The notes under the pieces are model-generated. The model was not told the origin of the DNA. It saw only the letters and a list, made by a program, of their open reading frames with translations, and searched no databases. A program made the position numbers and the translations under genes. Shown here in pieces: positions 7,736-17,898 of a stretch of DNA of 64,000 nucleotides (position 1 is the stretch's first letter; each line of letters starts with the position of its first letter). The DNA comes from Actinopolyspora mzabensis (GTDB taxonomy: Bacteria > Actinomycetota > Actinomycetes > Mycobacteriales > Pseudonocardiaceae). The stretch is from positions 124,001 to 188,000 of the forward strand of contig NZ_FNFM01000011.1 of NCBI RefSeq assembly GCF_900101095.1, read 5' to 3'.

Positions 7736-7857
7736 ACGCGGTCGGCACCGCCGCGGGTTCTCCCGTACGGCTCTCGCGAGGAAGGCCCGACGGTGTGTAG
7801 GTCGCTACCCGATGTCGGGCCTCCCCGGAGCGAGAGCCGTGCCAGAGGTTCCGCCAC
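7736..7857 (-). repeat. structured intergenic repeat, copy B
   Basis: Same element as at 6441-6560: outer arms CGGCTCTCG/CGAGAGCCG, inner arms around GGCCCGAC/GTCGGGCC, GTAG/CTAC at the apex. On the minus strand it begins 46 nt after the mmsB stop codon. The rest of the 434-bp spacer (7470-7903) holds no gene. Confidence 0.83.
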
Positions 7858-7903
7858 CCGCACCGCTATGCGGGCCGAACCGCGAACCCCGTGAGGGCCA
7901 CAG

Positions 7904-8791
7904 TTAGCTTTCGGAGTGGCGCCGGATGGACTCGATCACGGCGCTGAAGTCGTAACCACCGCCGCCCTCCGAGTTGAACCGGTCGTAGATCCGCGCGGCC
8001 AACCGCCCCACCTCGGTGTCGGTGCCGCTCTGCTCGGCCGCCGAAACGGCGAGGTTGAGGTCCTTGAGCATCAGCGAGGCCGCGAAACCCGGCTCGTAGT
8101 CGTGATTGGCCCTGCTGGTTTCCACCATGCCCGGCACGGGGCAGTTGGTGGTAAGCGACCAGCTCTGTCCGGTGGACACGGAGGTCACGTCGTAGAGCGC
8201 CTGGTGCGGGAGTCCGAGTTTCTCCCCCAGCACGAACGCTTCGGCCGTGCCGAGCATGGCCGTCGCCAGCATGAGGTTGTTGCACATCTTGGTGACCTGG
8301 CCGTTGCCGTCGCCACCGCAGTGGATCACCTTCCGCGCCATGGGTTCCAGGAAGGGCTCCGCGGCCTGGTAGGCCCGCTCGGAGCCGCCGACCATGAACG
8401 TCAGCGTGCCAGCCTCGGCACCGGCGGTGCCGCCGGAAACGGGGGCGTCGATCGCGTCCAGCCCCGCGGCCGCGGCCAGCTCGTGCGCCCGGCGCGAGTC
8501 GGCCACGTCCACGGTGGAGGAGTCGATCAGCAGCGTGCCCGGCGCGACCGAGCCCAGCATCCCGTCGTAGCAGTCCAGCAACTGCTTTCCCCCCGGCAAC
8601 ATCGTGATCACGGCGTCGGCGCCGGTAACCACCTCGGCCGCGGAGTCGACCGTGGTAACCCCGTTCGCCGCCGCGCGCTCGATCACTTCCGGCATCAGGT
8701 CGAAACCCCGCACGGTGTGACCTGCGTTGACCAGGTTCGTCGACATCGGGCCGCCCATGTGCCCCAACCCGATGAATCCGATGACTGCCAT
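7904..8791 (-). CDS. mmsB: 3-hydroxyisobutyrate dehydrogenase
   Basis: A 295-residue NAD(P)-dependent beta-hydroxyacid dehydrogenase. The Rossmann motif FIGLGHMGGPM is at residues 5-15, the substrate-binding DAPVSGGTAGAEAGTL at about 120-135, and the catalytic-lysine region GNGQVTKMCNNLM at about 165-177. It oxidises 3-hydroxyisobutyrate to methylmalonate semialdehyde in valine degradation. Upstream on the same strand are the acyl-CoA hydrolase, acyl-CoA dehydrogenase and methylmalonate-semialdehyde dehydrogenase that complete the route, so the assignment is well supported by context. Confidence 0.93.
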   Translation of the reverse strand: MAVIGFIGLGHMGGPMSTNLVNAGHTVRGFDLMPEVIERAAANGVTTVDSAAEVVTGADAVITMLPGGKQLLDCYDGMLGSVAPGTLLIDSSTVDVADSRRAHELAAAAGLDAIDAPVSGGTAGAEAGTLTFMVGGSERAYQAAEPFLEPMARKVIHCGGDGNGQVTKMCNNLMLATAMLGTAEAFVLGEKLGLPHQALYDVTSVSTGQSWSLTTNCPVPGMVETSRANHDYEPGFAASLMLKDLNLAVSAAEQSGTDTEVGRLAARIYDRFNSEGGGGYDFSAVIESIRRHSES

Positions 8792-8850
8792 GGTCGATTA
8801 CCTTTCTCGCGATCCGACACTGTCACGAAAACCGGGGGTGTGCGGGGAGA

Positions 8851-9909
8851 TCAGCCGGACAGACCGAGATCCCCGTTGGTGGGAGCGCGGAAGAACGCGG
8901 CGACGTGCTCCTCGCCCACGTCCTCCAGCTGGGCCGGGGACCAGGCCGGGTTACGGTCCTTGTCCACGAGGGTGGCGCGCACGCCCTCCAGGAAGTCACC
9001 GCGGTGCACGCAGGCCAGCGAGACCCGGTACTCCTGGTCGAGCACTTCCTCCAGGGAGTTCAGCCTCGCGGCCGACCGCAGCGCGCGCAGCGTCACCTTC
9101 AGCGAGGTGGGCGACTTCGTGGCGATGGTCTCGGCCGCTTCCCCGGCCTCCGGCTCGTCGCGGGAGCGGAGTTCGGTCAGGATTCCCTCCACGGACTCGG
9201 CCGCGTAGACCTCGTCGATCCAGCTCGCGGCGGCACGAAGCCCGGAGTCGGGAGCCGTGGTGGCGTACTTGTCCAGCACGGCCGAGGCGTCACCCTCGGT
9301 GAGGGCGTTGACCAGTTCGTGGAGTTCGGAACTGTCGACGTAGTGGTCGGCCAGCCCGCAGTGGATCGCGTCCGCGCCGCTGACGGGAGCTCCGGTCAGG
9401 GCCATGTGAGTGCCGAGCTCCCCGGGGGCGCGGGAGAGCAGATAGGTGCCGCCCACATCAGGGGCGAAGCCGATACCGACCTCGGGCATGCCGACCTTGG
9501 AGCGCTCGGTGACCACGCGGTGCGAACCGTGCGCCGAGATTCCGACGCCGCCGCCCATGCAGATGCCGTCCATGATGCCGACGACCGGTTTGGGGTAGTG
9601 CGACAGCGCGGCGTTCATCCGGTACTCGGCCGCCCAGAACTCCTCGGTGTGTTCGGGCTCGCCCGCCTTGACCGCGTCGTACATGGCGCGGATGTCCCCG
9701 CCCGCGCACAGTCCGCGGTCCCCGGCTCCCTCGATGAGCACCGTGCGCACCCGGTCGTCGGCGCGCCACCGTTCCAGCGCGTCCAGCACCGCGGTGACCA
9801 TCTCCATGGTCAGCGAGTTGAGGGCCTTCGGCCGGTTGAGCGTGATCCGACCGAGGGATCCCTGCACGTCGAGCAGCACCTGCTGCTGTTCGGCGTCGTG
9901 AGTTGTCAT
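8851..9909 (-). CDS. 3-hydroxyisobutyryl-CoA hydrolase (crotonase superfamily)
   Basis: A 352-residue crotonase-fold protein. At this length, and with GDRGLCAGGDIRAMYDAVK at about residues 60-78 and MPEVGIGFAPDVGGTYLLS at about 140-158, it matches 3-hydroxyisobutyryl-CoA hydrolases rather than short enoyl-CoA hydratases. It releases 3-hydroxyisobutyrate for mmsB. ATG at 9909 overlaps the stop of the acyl-CoA dehydrogenase by ATGA; the frame is open much further upstream, but that part is antisense-like sequence over the dehydrogenase. Translational coupling with the upstream gene is likely. Confidence 0.87.
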   Translation of the reverse strand: MTTHDAEQQQVLLDVQGSLGRITLNRPKALNSLTMEMVTAVLDALERWRADDRVRTVLIEGAGDRGLCAGGDIRAMYDAVKAGEPEHTEEFWAAEYRMNAALSHYPKPVVGIMDGICMGGGVGISAHGSHRVVTERSKVGMPEVGIGFAPDVGGTYLLSRAPGELGTHMALTGAPVSGADAIHCGLADHYVDSSELHELVNALTEGDASAVLDKYATTAPDSGLRAAASWIDEVYAAESVEGILTELRSRDEPEAGEAAETIATKSPTSLKVTLRALRSAARLNSLEEVLDQEYRVSLACVHRGDFLEGVRATLVDKDRNPAWSPAQLEDVGEEHVAAFFRAPTNGDLGLSG

Positions 9910-11087
9910 TGGTTCGACTCCAACAGTCCACGGGAAATGATCAGTCGCATGATCTCGTTCGTACCCTCCAGGATCTGATGCACCCGCAGGTCGCGAACGA
10001 TCTTTTCGATGCCGTACTCGGCAAGGTATCCGTAACCCCCGTGGAGCTGAAGGGCTTCGTTGGCCACGTTGAATCCGCTGTCGGTGGCGAGTCGCTTGGC
10101 CATGGCACAGAGCTTGGTCGCTTCGGGGTCCTTGGCGTCCAGCGCGGCGGCGGCGCGCCACAGCAGGGTGCGGGCGGCCTCCAGTTCGGTGGCCATGTCG
10201 GCCAGTTTGAACCGCAGCGCCTGGAAATCGCCGATCCTGCTTCCGAAGGCGGAGCGCTGTCCGACGTAGGCCGTACCACGTTCCAGCGCGGCGCGAGCCC
10301 CGCCGAGTGAGCAGGCGCCGATGTTGAGCCTGCCGCCGTCCAGTCCGGACATGGCGATGCGGAAACCGAGGCCTTCCGCACCGAGCCGGTTGCGCACCGG
10401 AACCCGCACGTCGGTGAACACGACCTGGCGGGTGGGCTGGGCGTTCCAGCCCATCTTGGCCTCTTCGGGTCCGAACGAGATGCCCTCGCTGGCGCCGTCG
10501 ACGACGAGGGCGGAGATACCGCCGGGGCCGGGTTCGCCGGTGCGGACCATCACCACGTAGACACCGGAGTAGCCGCTTCCGGAGATGAACTGCTTGACCC
10601 CGTTGACCACGTACTCGTCGCCGTCGAGCACCGCCCTGGTGCGCAGCGCGGCCGCGTCCGAACCGGCGTCGGGTTCGGTGAGGCAGTAACTGCCCAGACT
10701 CCGCATGGCGCACAGCTCGGGCAGCCACTGTTCGCGTTGCCACTGGTCGCCGAACGCGTCGATCATCCAGGCGACCATGTTGTGTATCGAGATGTAGGCC
10801 GCGATGGTGGGACACCCGGTGGCCAGCTCCTCGAACACGAGGGCGGCGTCGAACCGGCTGAGGCCGGTGCCGCCGTACTGCTCGTCGACGTAGATCCCAC
10901 CCATGCCGAGCTCGCCCGCCTCGGCCAGCACGTCCACGGGGAAGTGTTTCTCCCGGTCCCATCGCAGCGCGTCGGGGGCGATGCGCTCCGCGGCGAACTC
11001 GCCGGCCGTCTCCTTGAGCGCACGCTGGTCGTCGGTGAGCGCGAAGGGGGATCGCGGTGTTTCGGAGGCGATCACGGAAGCGGTCAT
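9906..11087 (-). CDS. acyl-CoA dehydrogenase, probably isobutyryl-CoA dehydrogenase
   Basis: A 393-residue FAD-dependent acyl-CoA dehydrogenase. It has the signatures CLTEPDAGSDAAAL (about 138-151), QFISGSGYSGVYVVM and the C-terminal QLHGGYGYLAEYGIEKIVRD. The catalytic Glu lies in HQILEGTNEIMR near the C-terminus. The family oxidises acyl-CoA to 2-enoyl-CoA. Its neighbours handle 3-hydroxyisobutyryl-CoA, 3-hydroxyisobutyrate and methylmalonate semialdehyde, so isobutyryl-CoA is the likely substrate (inference). It overlaps the next gene by 4 nt and is separated from mmsA by a strong hairpin at 11174-11206. Confidence 0.87.
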   Translation of the reverse strand: MTASVIASETPRSPFALTDDQRALKETAGEFAAERIAPDALRWDREKHFPVDVLAEAGELGMGGIYVDEQYGGTGLSRFDAALVFEELATGCPTIAAYISIHNMVAWMIDAFGDQWQREQWLPELCAMRSLGSYCLTEPDAGSDAAALRTRAVLDGDEYVVNGVKQFISGSGYSGVYVVMVRTGEPGPGGISALVVDGASEGISFGPEEAKMGWNAQPTRQVVFTDVRVPVRNRLGAEGLGFRIAMSGLDGGRLNIGACSLGGARAALERGTAYVGQRSAFGSRIGDFQALRFKLADMATELEAARTLLWRAAAALDAKDPEATKLCAMAKRLATDSGFNVANEALQLHGGYGYLAEYGIEKIVRDLRVHQILEGTNEIMRLIISRGLLESNQ

Positions 11088-11173
11088 GTGGACTCCTGCT
11101 CGATCGGGGACGCCGGATCGCGGCGTCGGGCCTCGCGCGGTGGCGGCACCACCGGTTCGCGGTCCGTGGTGGT

Positions 11174-11206
11174 CACGCCGCCGGTGGGGTCACCACCGGC
11201 GGCGTG
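11174..11206 (-). terminator. strong hairpin after mmsA
   Basis: CACGCCGCCGGTG and CACCGGCGGCGTG form perfect 13-bp arms around a 7-nt loop, about 55 nt after the mmsA stop. There is no U-tract. It probably reduces read-through from mmsA into the acyl-CoA dehydrogenase or stabilises the mmsA message. Confidence 0.6.
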
Positions 11207-11261
11207 AACCGGTCGGCACGACGGTGCGGCGGACGGCCCACCGGGTCGCCGGCGGAGCGGC

Positions 11262-12761
11262 TCAGTGCATGGTCGGGATCGTGAAGCTGGCCTCCTCCTT
11301 CCGGCCGGAGGGCCAGCGCGAGGTGACGGTCTTGGTCCTGGTGTAGAACCGGATCGAGTCGGGGCCGTGCTGGTTGAGGTCGCCGAATCCGGAGCGCTTC
11401 CAGCCGCCGAACGTGTGGTAGGCGATCGGCACCGGGATCGGCACGTTGATACCGACCATGCCGGTGTCCACCCGGCCCGCGAACTCGCGTGCGGCGTCGC
11501 CGTCCCTGGTGAAGATCGCGACACCGTTGCCGTACTGGTGCTGACTGGGCAGCCGCAGCGCCTCCTCGTAGACGGCGGCGCGGACCACCGAGAGCACGGG
11601 GCCGAAGATCTCCTCGTTGTAGATCCGCATGTCCGAGGTGACGTTGTCGAACAGCGACGCACCGGTGAAGAAGCCGTTCTCGTGTTCGGGCATGCGGAAG
11701 CCGCGGCCGTCGACCAGCAGGTCCGCGCCCTCCTCGACGCCGATGCCGATGTAGTCGTCGACCCGCTGCTTGGCGGCGGCCGTCACCAGTGGGCCGAAGT
11801 CGGCGGAGTCGTCGAAGCTGGTCCCGATCCGGAGTCCGTTGACTCGTTCGGTGAGCTTTTCCACCAGCGCCTCGGCGGTGGGCTGTCCGACCGGCACGGC
11901 CACCGAGATGGCCATGCAGCGCTCACCCGCGGAGCCGTACCCGGCGCCCACCAGGGCTTCCACCGCCTGGTCGAGGTCGGCGTCGGGCATGATGATCATG
12001 TGGTTCTTCGCCCCGCCGAAGCACTGCGCCCGCTTGCCGTGGGCGGTGGCCGTGGAGTGGATGTACTCGGCGATGTCGGAGGAGCCGACGAAGCCGACCG
12101 CGGCAACGTCCTGGTGGGTCAGCAGCGCGTCCACCGCGGTCTTGTCGCCGTTGACCACGTTGAACACGCCGGGTGGCAGCCCGGCCTCCACGAACAGTTC
12201 GGCGAGCCGCAGCGGCACCGAGGGGTCGCGTTCGGAGGGTTTGAGCACGAAGGAGTTGCCGCAGGCGATGGCCGGGGCGGCCTTCCACAGCGGGATCATC
12301 GCCGGGAAGTTGAACGGGGTTATTCCCACGGCCACCCCCAGGGGCTGGCGCATCGAGTAGACGTCGATGCCCGCGCCCGCTCCTTCGGTGTACTCCCCCT
12401 TCAACAGGTGGGGAATGCCCGTGGCGAACTCGACGACCTCCAGGCCGCGCTGCACGTCGCCCTTGGCGTCGGGCACCGTCTTACCGTGTTCGGAGGCCAG
12501 CAGCCGCGCCAGCGAGTCCATCTCCTCGCGGCACAGTTCGAGGAACCTCATCAGCACGCGCGCCCGGCGCTGGGGGTTCCAGTTCGCCCACTCGCGTTGC
12601 GCCTCGGCGGCGCCGCGCACGGCGGCGTCGACCTCACCGGAGGAGGCCAGCGGCACCCTGGCCTGCACGCCTCCGGTGTTCGGATCGAACACGTCGTCGT
12701 GGTTACCGGAGGTCCCGGCGACGCGCTTGCCGTCGATGAAGTGCTCCAGCTCGGTGGTCAT
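11262..12761 (-). CDS. mmsA: methylmalonate-semialdehyde dehydrogenase (acylating)
   Basis: A 499-residue aldehyde dehydrogenase of the MmsA type. It has the N-terminal HFIDGKRVAG, the glycine-rich VGFVGSSDIAEYIH, and the catalytic cysteine in GSAGERCMAIS at about residue 285. The enzyme converts methylmalonate semialdehyde plus CoA and NAD to propionyl-CoA and carbon dioxide, the end of valine degradation. ATG at 12761 gives the usual length; an upstream in-frame extension of 32 codons lacks support. It heads the catabolic cluster, and its upstream region contains inverted TCACA/TGTGA sequences that may be regulatory. Confidence 0.92.
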   Translation of the reverse strand: MTTELEHFIDGKRVAGTSGNHDDVFDPNTGGVQARVPLASSGEVDAAVRGAAEAQREWANWNPQRRARVLMRFLELCREEMDSLARLLASEHGKTVPDAKGDVQRGLEVVEFATGIPHLLKGEYTEGAGAGIDVYSMRQPLGVAVGITPFNFPAMIPLWKAAPAIACGNSFVLKPSERDPSVPLRLAELFVEAGLPPGVFNVVNGDKTAVDALLTHQDVAAVGFVGSSDIAEYIHSTATAHGKRAQCFGGAKNHMIIMPDADLDQAVEALVGAGYGSAGERCMAISVAVPVGQPTAEALVEKLTERVNGLRIGTSFDDSADFGPLVTAAAKQRVDDYIGIGVEEGADLLVDGRGFRMPEHENGFFTGASLFDNVTSDMRIYNEEIFGPVLSVVRAAVYEEALRLPSQHQYGNGVAIFTRDGDAAREFAGRVDTGMVGINVPIPVPIAYHTFGGWKRSGFGDLNQHGPDSIRFYTRTKTVTSRWPSGRKEEASFTIPTMH

Positions 12762-12840
12762 TCCGCTACGCACCCTTCCCTCGCACCGGTCGCCGACTCC
12801 CGCTATGCGCTTGGAAGCCAAACTTTTGGTGTTCCAATCA

Positions 12841-12900
12841 TTGCCCCAATGCAACACATCACAACAGGGTGTGCTGTGTCACAACACGATTGTGTGAGGT
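12841..12900. promoter_or_regulatory. repeat-rich upstream region of mmsA
   Basis: Lower-GC stretch with recurring CACAACA/TGTTGTG words, an imperfect palindrome TCACAACACGATTGTGTGA and CATTG-CCC-CAATG. It lies 80-140 bp upstream of mmsA and could bind a regulator of valine catabolism. No regulator gene is adjacent, so this is tentative. Confidence 0.35.
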
Positions 12901-12931
12901 CAACGGCCGAACCGGAAGGAGGCGCGGTCCC

Positions 12932-13090
12932 GTGGTCCGCGCACTTCGCCACGCTCACCAGCGGCACCCCGCCGGCACGCGAGCAGCGGCAGCGGGAGAG
13001 GATCCGGCAACGGGGGACGATCCGGCGGCGGAGCCGATTCACGTACCGTTCGCCACCTTGCCGACCAACGAGATTCGGGAGCTCACGTGA
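12932..13090 (+). CDS. small ORF coupled to MazF-like toxin, candidate antitoxin
   Basis: A 52-residue open frame starting at GTG 12932, preceded by GGAAGGAGG. Its stop overlaps the MazF-like gene start as GTGA. The C-terminus (HVPFATLPTNEIRELT) has natural composition; the N-terminal part is rich in Arg, His and Ala. Position and coupling suggest an antitoxin, but no DNA-binding RHH or AbrB motif is evident, so the assignment rests on context. It could also be a non-coding leader. Confidence 0.42.
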   Translation: MVRALRHAHQRHPAGTRAAAAGEDPATGDDPAAEPIHVPFATLPTNEIRELT

Positions 13091-13428
13091 CCGTCCAACC
13101 GATCAGTCCCGGTGACGTCTGGATCGTCGATCTCGATCCGGTGCACGACGAGGAACAGGGCGGGCAGTGCCCGGTTCTCGTGGTCTCGTCGCGCTTCCAC
13201 CTGGAATCGACCAACAGCGCACTGGTCAACGTGTTGCCGTTGACCGGCGCGGAAGGGAGCGAGCGCTCGCAGCGTGTCCACGTGGCAGCCGCCGACAGCT
13301 GGGTCGCCACCGAGCGGGTACGCACCGTGGCCGCGCGAGATCTCCGACGGTTCGCTCCGGAACTGGCTCCCACCGAGGAGGAACTCGCCGAGGTGCGGCG
13401 AGCACTCGCCCGCACGCTCGACGTCTGA
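13087..13428 (+). CDS. type II toxin-antitoxin system PemK/MazF-family toxin
   Basis: A 113-residue MazF-fold protein beginning at GTG 13087. The hallmark start ISPGDVWIVDLDPVHDEEQG is followed by QCPVLVVSS with the conserved P-V-L-V core strand. VNVLPLTGAE and ARDLRRF correspond to later MazF motifs (the usual lysine region reads V-A-A-R-D-L). MazF toxins cleave single-stranded RNA at short motifs. It overlaps a 52-codon upstream ORF by 4 nt, which may encode its antitoxin. It is divergent from the mmsA cluster. Confidence 0.78.
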   Translation: MTVQPISPGDVWIVDLDPVHDEEQGGQCPVLVVSSRFHLESTNSALVNVLPLTGAEGSERSQRVHVAAADSWVATERVRTVAARDLRRFAPELAPTEEELAEVRRALARTLDV

Positions 13429-13563
13429 CACCCGTCACCACCGATCACCGGGACCGTCGCGGACGAACCCGCACCTCGGAAAAGCATTGTCACGCGCACC
13501 GGTAACCGAGCACGCGAACGAGTTCCACCATCGGTTCTCGGGGAACGGGAGCGGCGGAGACCG

Positions 13564-14190
13564 CTAGCGAACCTTCGCCGCCCAGTCCTCGGGTAGATCG
13601 GGCTCGGCCGCCGCCACGTGTTCGGCCAGTTCGGGCGTCGCGCGCCCCATCCGGAACGCGAAGAGTTCGGCGACGGTCACACCGTGCTCCGGCCGGTACA
13701 ACACCTCGCGAGGGTCGCCGGCGGTGATCTCCCCTGGCTGCTCCACCGCCAGATAGGCTCCCGGTCTGCCGTAGTCGGTGAAACGCTTGATCAGCCCCGG
13801 CATGTCCCAGAAACCCGCGAAAACCCTGCAGGGAGTGCGCGGTCCGGTCACGCGCAGCACGGCCGTGCCGATCCGCCAGCGCTCCCCGATCACCGCGTTG
13901 CCGCAGTCGCAGCCTTCCAGGGTCAGGTTCTCCCCGACATTGCCCGGTCGCAGCTCCCGCCCGGTCGCGCCGGACCAGTGCCGCAGGTCCTCGATGTCGT
14001 AGGCGTAGACGGCCTGGAACCAGCGGCCGTGGTTGTCGGTGTCGCAGACCGTGTCACCCGCGACTCCCGAGACCTCGACCCGCACCGGCCCCCGCACCGG
14101 TCGCTTGTCGATTCCGCTGGCACCGATCCGTCCCGTCCACTCTCCCGTGCTGGCGGTGACTGCGAGGTTGATCTCGTTCACGCGACTCAC
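13564..14190 (-). CDS. MOSC domain-containing protein
   Basis: A 208-residue single-domain MOSC protein (YiiM-like). It shows RPVRGPVRVEVSGVAGD near the N-terminus, the substrate-pocket stretch GNVGENLTLEG at about residues 85-95, and the conserved cysteine in TGPRTPCRVFAGF at about residue 125. MOSC proteins are sulfur-carrier or molybdenum-cofactor-linked reductase components; several detoxify N-hydroxylated bases. The start GTG at 14190 has an alternative GTG three codons later. It is monocistronic, between the MazF-like gene and aceA, with strong hairpins upstream. Confidence 0.85.
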   Translation of the reverse strand: MSRVNEINLAVTASTGEWTGRIGASGIDKRPVRGPVRVEVSGVAGDTVCDTDNHGRWFQAVYAYDIEDLRHWSGATGRELRPGNVGENLTLEGCDCGNAVIGERWRIGTAVLRVTGPRTPCRVFAGFWDMPGLIKRFTDYGRPGAYLAVEQPGEITAGDPREVLYRPEHGVTVAELFAFRMGRATPELAEHVAAAEPDLPEDWAAKVR

Positions 14191-14354
14191 GGGGCCAGCC
14201 TATGCGTCCCACCTCGCCCGATCGAGCAAAATTCGAAATCCGCTCGGAATACGGGCACAGCCCTCGCTCGGCGATCCGACCGTCGGGCACGGAGCGTGGA
14301 ACGTAGCCGGTTCCACTGCGGCGAGCGGGCACCGCTGGGCCCGACACACAAGCA

Positions 14355-14388
14355 TGGGCGGGAACCCACCGATCCGGGTTCCCGCCCA
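14355..14388. terminator. hairpin in the aceA-MOSC spacer
   Basis: TGGGCGGGAACCC and GGGTTCCCGCCCA form perfect 13-bp arms with an 8-nt loop. It is about 270 nt downstream of the aceA stop and 165 nt upstream of the MOSC gene start. It may act as a second barrier to aceA read-through. Confidence 0.5.
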
Positions 14389-14482
14389 CTCGCACCATCG
14401 CGATCATCACACCCCGCCACAGGGCCGCTGGTGCGTCTTGATGAGCGCCGCCGCAGGAGTACGGCGCTCACTGTCGTCGCCC

Positions 14483-14527
14483 TCCGCCGCGAGAGCCGGA
14501 AGGCGCCTCACCGGCTCTCGCGGCGGA
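14483..14527 (-). terminator. 17-bp stem hairpin downstream of aceA
   Basis: Perfect 17-bp arms (TCCGCCGCGAGAGCCGG and its complement) around an 11-nt loop, 132 nt after the aceA stop. No U-tract follows, as is common for actinobacterial terminators. The nearby CCCGACATCGGGCCT at about 14580 resembles the core of the dispersed structured repeat and may be a decayed copy. Confidence 0.6.
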
Positions 14528-14659
14528 AGGGGTCTGGCCGTACCGCGGCTCACCACGGGCCGCGGCACGAGCATCGCCACCCGACATCGGGCCTACCCGA
14601 GCGGTGGCCGGAGATTCCGTCCCGGGAAACCACTCGTCAACCGGCCCGGGAGGGCTCCC

Positions 14660-15982
<1,323 letters not shown>

Positions 15983-16097
15983 GGCTTTCACCTTCCGATC
16001 GCTTGCGGCCTGTTGATCCCAGTGTTGGTACTCGACCAAGAAAAAACGAGCCCCAATCCGGGCAAAATTTTTTGATTTTTCTGCTAGAGTGAACTGC
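15983..16097. promoter_or_regulatory. aceA-ramB divergent promoter region
   Basis: 115-bp AT-rich spacer with CAAAATTTTTTG at about 16063-16074 and TAGAGT at 16085-16090, just 7 nt before ATG 16098. The latter would place transcription start at or next to the ATG, giving a leaderless ramB message. RamB homologues bind AAACTTTGCAAA-like sites; here only TTTTGC on the minus strand is similar. Confidence 0.45.
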
Positions 16098-17573
16098 ATG
16101 TCGGAGTTTACGGCTGAGTCAACGGAAGAACGCGGCACTTTTTCCAACGAGCAGGACCTGCTCGTCTTCGGGCAGCGGCTGCGCCACATGCGCAAGGCGG
16201 CCGGATTGACCCTCTCCGAGCTGGGACAACGGGTCGATCGAGCACCATCGCAGCTCTCGCTGCTGGAGAACGGACACCGCGAACCGAAGCTGTCACTGCT
16301 GCGCTCGCTGGCCGTGGCGTTGAACAGCTCGGTGGACGAACTGATGTCCAAGAAGCCGCCGAACCGGCGTGCCGAGCTGGAGATAGCCGTGGAGCAGGCA
16401 CAGCTGGACCCGCTCTACCAGCAGCTGGACGTGCCACCGCTGAAGATCGGCAAGCGAGTCCCCACCGAGGCGTTGGAACACGTGCTGGCGCTCTACGAGG
16501 AGCTGCGGCGCAGGGAGACGAAACGGGTGGCCACCCCCGAGGAGGCCCGGGCGGCCAACGCGGAGTTGCGCGGCATGATGCGCGAGCACGGCAACTACTT
16601 CCCCGAGATCGAGAAATCGGCGGGCGAGATCCTGCGGGGTATCGGCTACCACGGGGGGCCGTTGTCCGAAGGGCTGATCCAGTCGATCGCCACGCACCTC
16701 GGGTACGGGCTTCGCTTCGTCACCGACCTGCCCCGTTCGGTGCGGTCGGTGACCGATCTGCGGCACAACCGGATCTTCCTGCGACGCGAATCGCTGGGAA
16801 TGCACAGCCCCCGCACGATCCTGCTGCAGACCCTCGGACACCTGACCCTCGGCCACCGCCAGCCACGCGACTTCGCCGACTTCCTGCGACAGCGCGTGGA
16901 GGCGAACTACTTCGCAGCCGCCGTGCTGATTCCCGAGAGCGCCGCGGTGAGCTACCTGCGCCAGGCCAAAGCGGATCGGGATCTGGCCGTGGAGGACCTG
17001 CGCGACGTGTTCTCGGTCTCCTACGAGATGGCCGCCCACCGGTTCACCAACCTCGCCACGCAGTACCTGGATCTGGTCTGCCACTTCGTGCGCAACGACG
17101 AGACCGGGATCATCTACAAGGCATACGCCAACGACGGATTGGAGTTCCCCGCCGACCCCACCGGGGCGATCGAGGGACAGCGGATGTGTCGGTACTGGGC
17201 CGGGCGGCAGGTGTTCGCCTCCCCGGACCGCTACTCCACCCACTACCAGTACACCGACAAGCCCGGCGCCACCCACTGGTGTGTGGCACACGTCGACCCG
17301 AGCCGGGGACGCGACTTCGCCATCACACTCGGCGTGCCCTACACCGAGTCGCGCTGGTTCCGGGGGCGTGAGACCACGAACCACTCCAAGTCGGGCTGTC
17401 CGAGCGGCGAGTGCTGCCAACGCCCGCCCGCCGAACTGGCCAACCGCTGGCAGGGCATGGTCTGGCCCTCGGCACGGGCACACTCGCACGTGCTGTCGGC
17501 GTTGCCTTCGGACACCTTCCCCGGTGTGGACGAGGCCGACGTCTACTCGTTCCTGGAAACCCACCAGGGGTGA
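16098..17573 (+). CDS. ramB: RamB-like regulator of acetate/glyoxylate metabolism
   Basis: A 491-residue regulator. An XRE-type HTH lies at about residues 22-80 ([35 protein letters not shown]). The middle is an ImmA/IrrE-like metallopeptidase-fold domain, and the C-terminus is cysteine-bearing ([12 protein letters not shown]) as in ShortTF/RamB proteins. RamB proteins bind promoters of glyoxylate-cycle and acetate genes. ATG at 16098 is preferred over GTG/ATG codons at 16089 because the -10-like TAGAGT overlaps the earlier start. Divergent aceA is the obvious target. A strong terminator follows at 17602. Confidence 0.9.
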   Translation: MSEFTAESTEERGTFSNEQDLLVFGQRLRHMRKAAGLTLSELGQRVDRAPSQLSLLENGHREPKLSLLRSLAVALNSSVDELMSKKPPNRRAELEIAVEQAQLDPLYQQLDVPPLKIGKRVPTEALEHVLALYEELRRRETKRVATPEEARAANAELRGMMREHGNYFPEIEKSAGEILRGIGYHGGPLSEGLIQSIATHLGYGLRFVTDLPRSVRSVTDLRHNRIFLRRESLGMHSPRTILLQTLGHLTLGHRQPRDFADFLRQRVEANYFAAAVLIPESAAVSYLRQAKADRDLAVEDLRDVFSVSYEMAAHRFTNLATQYLDLVCHFVRNDETGIIYKAYANDGLEFPADPTGAIEGQRMCRYWAGRQVFASPDRYSTHYQYTDKPGATHWCVAHVDPSRGRDFAITLGVPYTESRWFRGRETTNHSKSGCPSGECCQRPPAELANRWQGMVWPSARAHSHVLSALPSDTFPGVDEADVYSFLETHQG

Positions 17574-17601
17574 GCCGCTTCCGCGAGCGGCGTTCCGAAA
17601 A

Positions 17602-17637
17602 GGACGCTCCTCCCGCGCGATTCCGGGAGGAGCGTCC
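17602..17637 (+). terminator. terminator after ramB
   Basis: GGACGCTCCTCCCG and CGGGAGGAGCGTCC form perfect 14-bp arms around an 8-nt loop, 28 nt after the ramB stop codon. Confidence 0.75.
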
Positions 17638-17671
17638 ACGACGGCGCGAAGCGCCGAGAGTCGCGTGGCGA

Positions 17672-17851
17672 TCAACTCGACGTGGTAACCCGTGCGCCGG
17701 AGCCGCCGGAAGAAGACGCTCCCGCGCCGGCCTCGGCCGGCGACTCGGGCTTGGTCCCCTCGGCCCACAGCACACACGCCACCAATTCGAGCAAGGTGCC
17801 CTCGCGTCCGAAATACATGGTCACCGAGGCACCCAACCGGTCCGAGGACAT
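17672..17851 (-). CDS. small hypothetical protein
   Basis: A 59-residue open frame from ATG 17851. The N-terminal half, MSSDRLGASVTMYFGREGTL, continues into the hydrophobic LLELVACVLWAEG. The C-terminal half is low-complexity, rich in Ala, Ser and Gly. No strong ribosome binding site is seen. The natural composition of its first half and its place just downstream of the BCCT carrier on the same strand suggest a real gene. An alternative start at the internal Met12 is possible. Function unknown. Confidence 0.42.
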   Translation of the reverse strand: MSSDRLGASVTMYFGREGTLLELVACVLWAEGTKPESPAEAGAGASSSGGSGARVTTSS

Positions 17852-17898
17852 CGGGACCGGATCCGGCTATCGCGGATAACCGTGATCATCGGCAGTGG

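Noticed and set aside
8851-10962. 703-residue minus-strand frame as a fused protein
   Set aside because: The part upstream of ATG 9909 is an out-of-frame reading of the acyl-CoA dehydrogenase; only the 352-residue hydrolase is real.
11265-13115. 616-codon plus-strand open frame over mmsA
   Set aside because: It is antisense to the well-supported mmsA gene. Its Arg/Gly/His-rich composition is typical of high-GC shadow frames, and there is no binding site.
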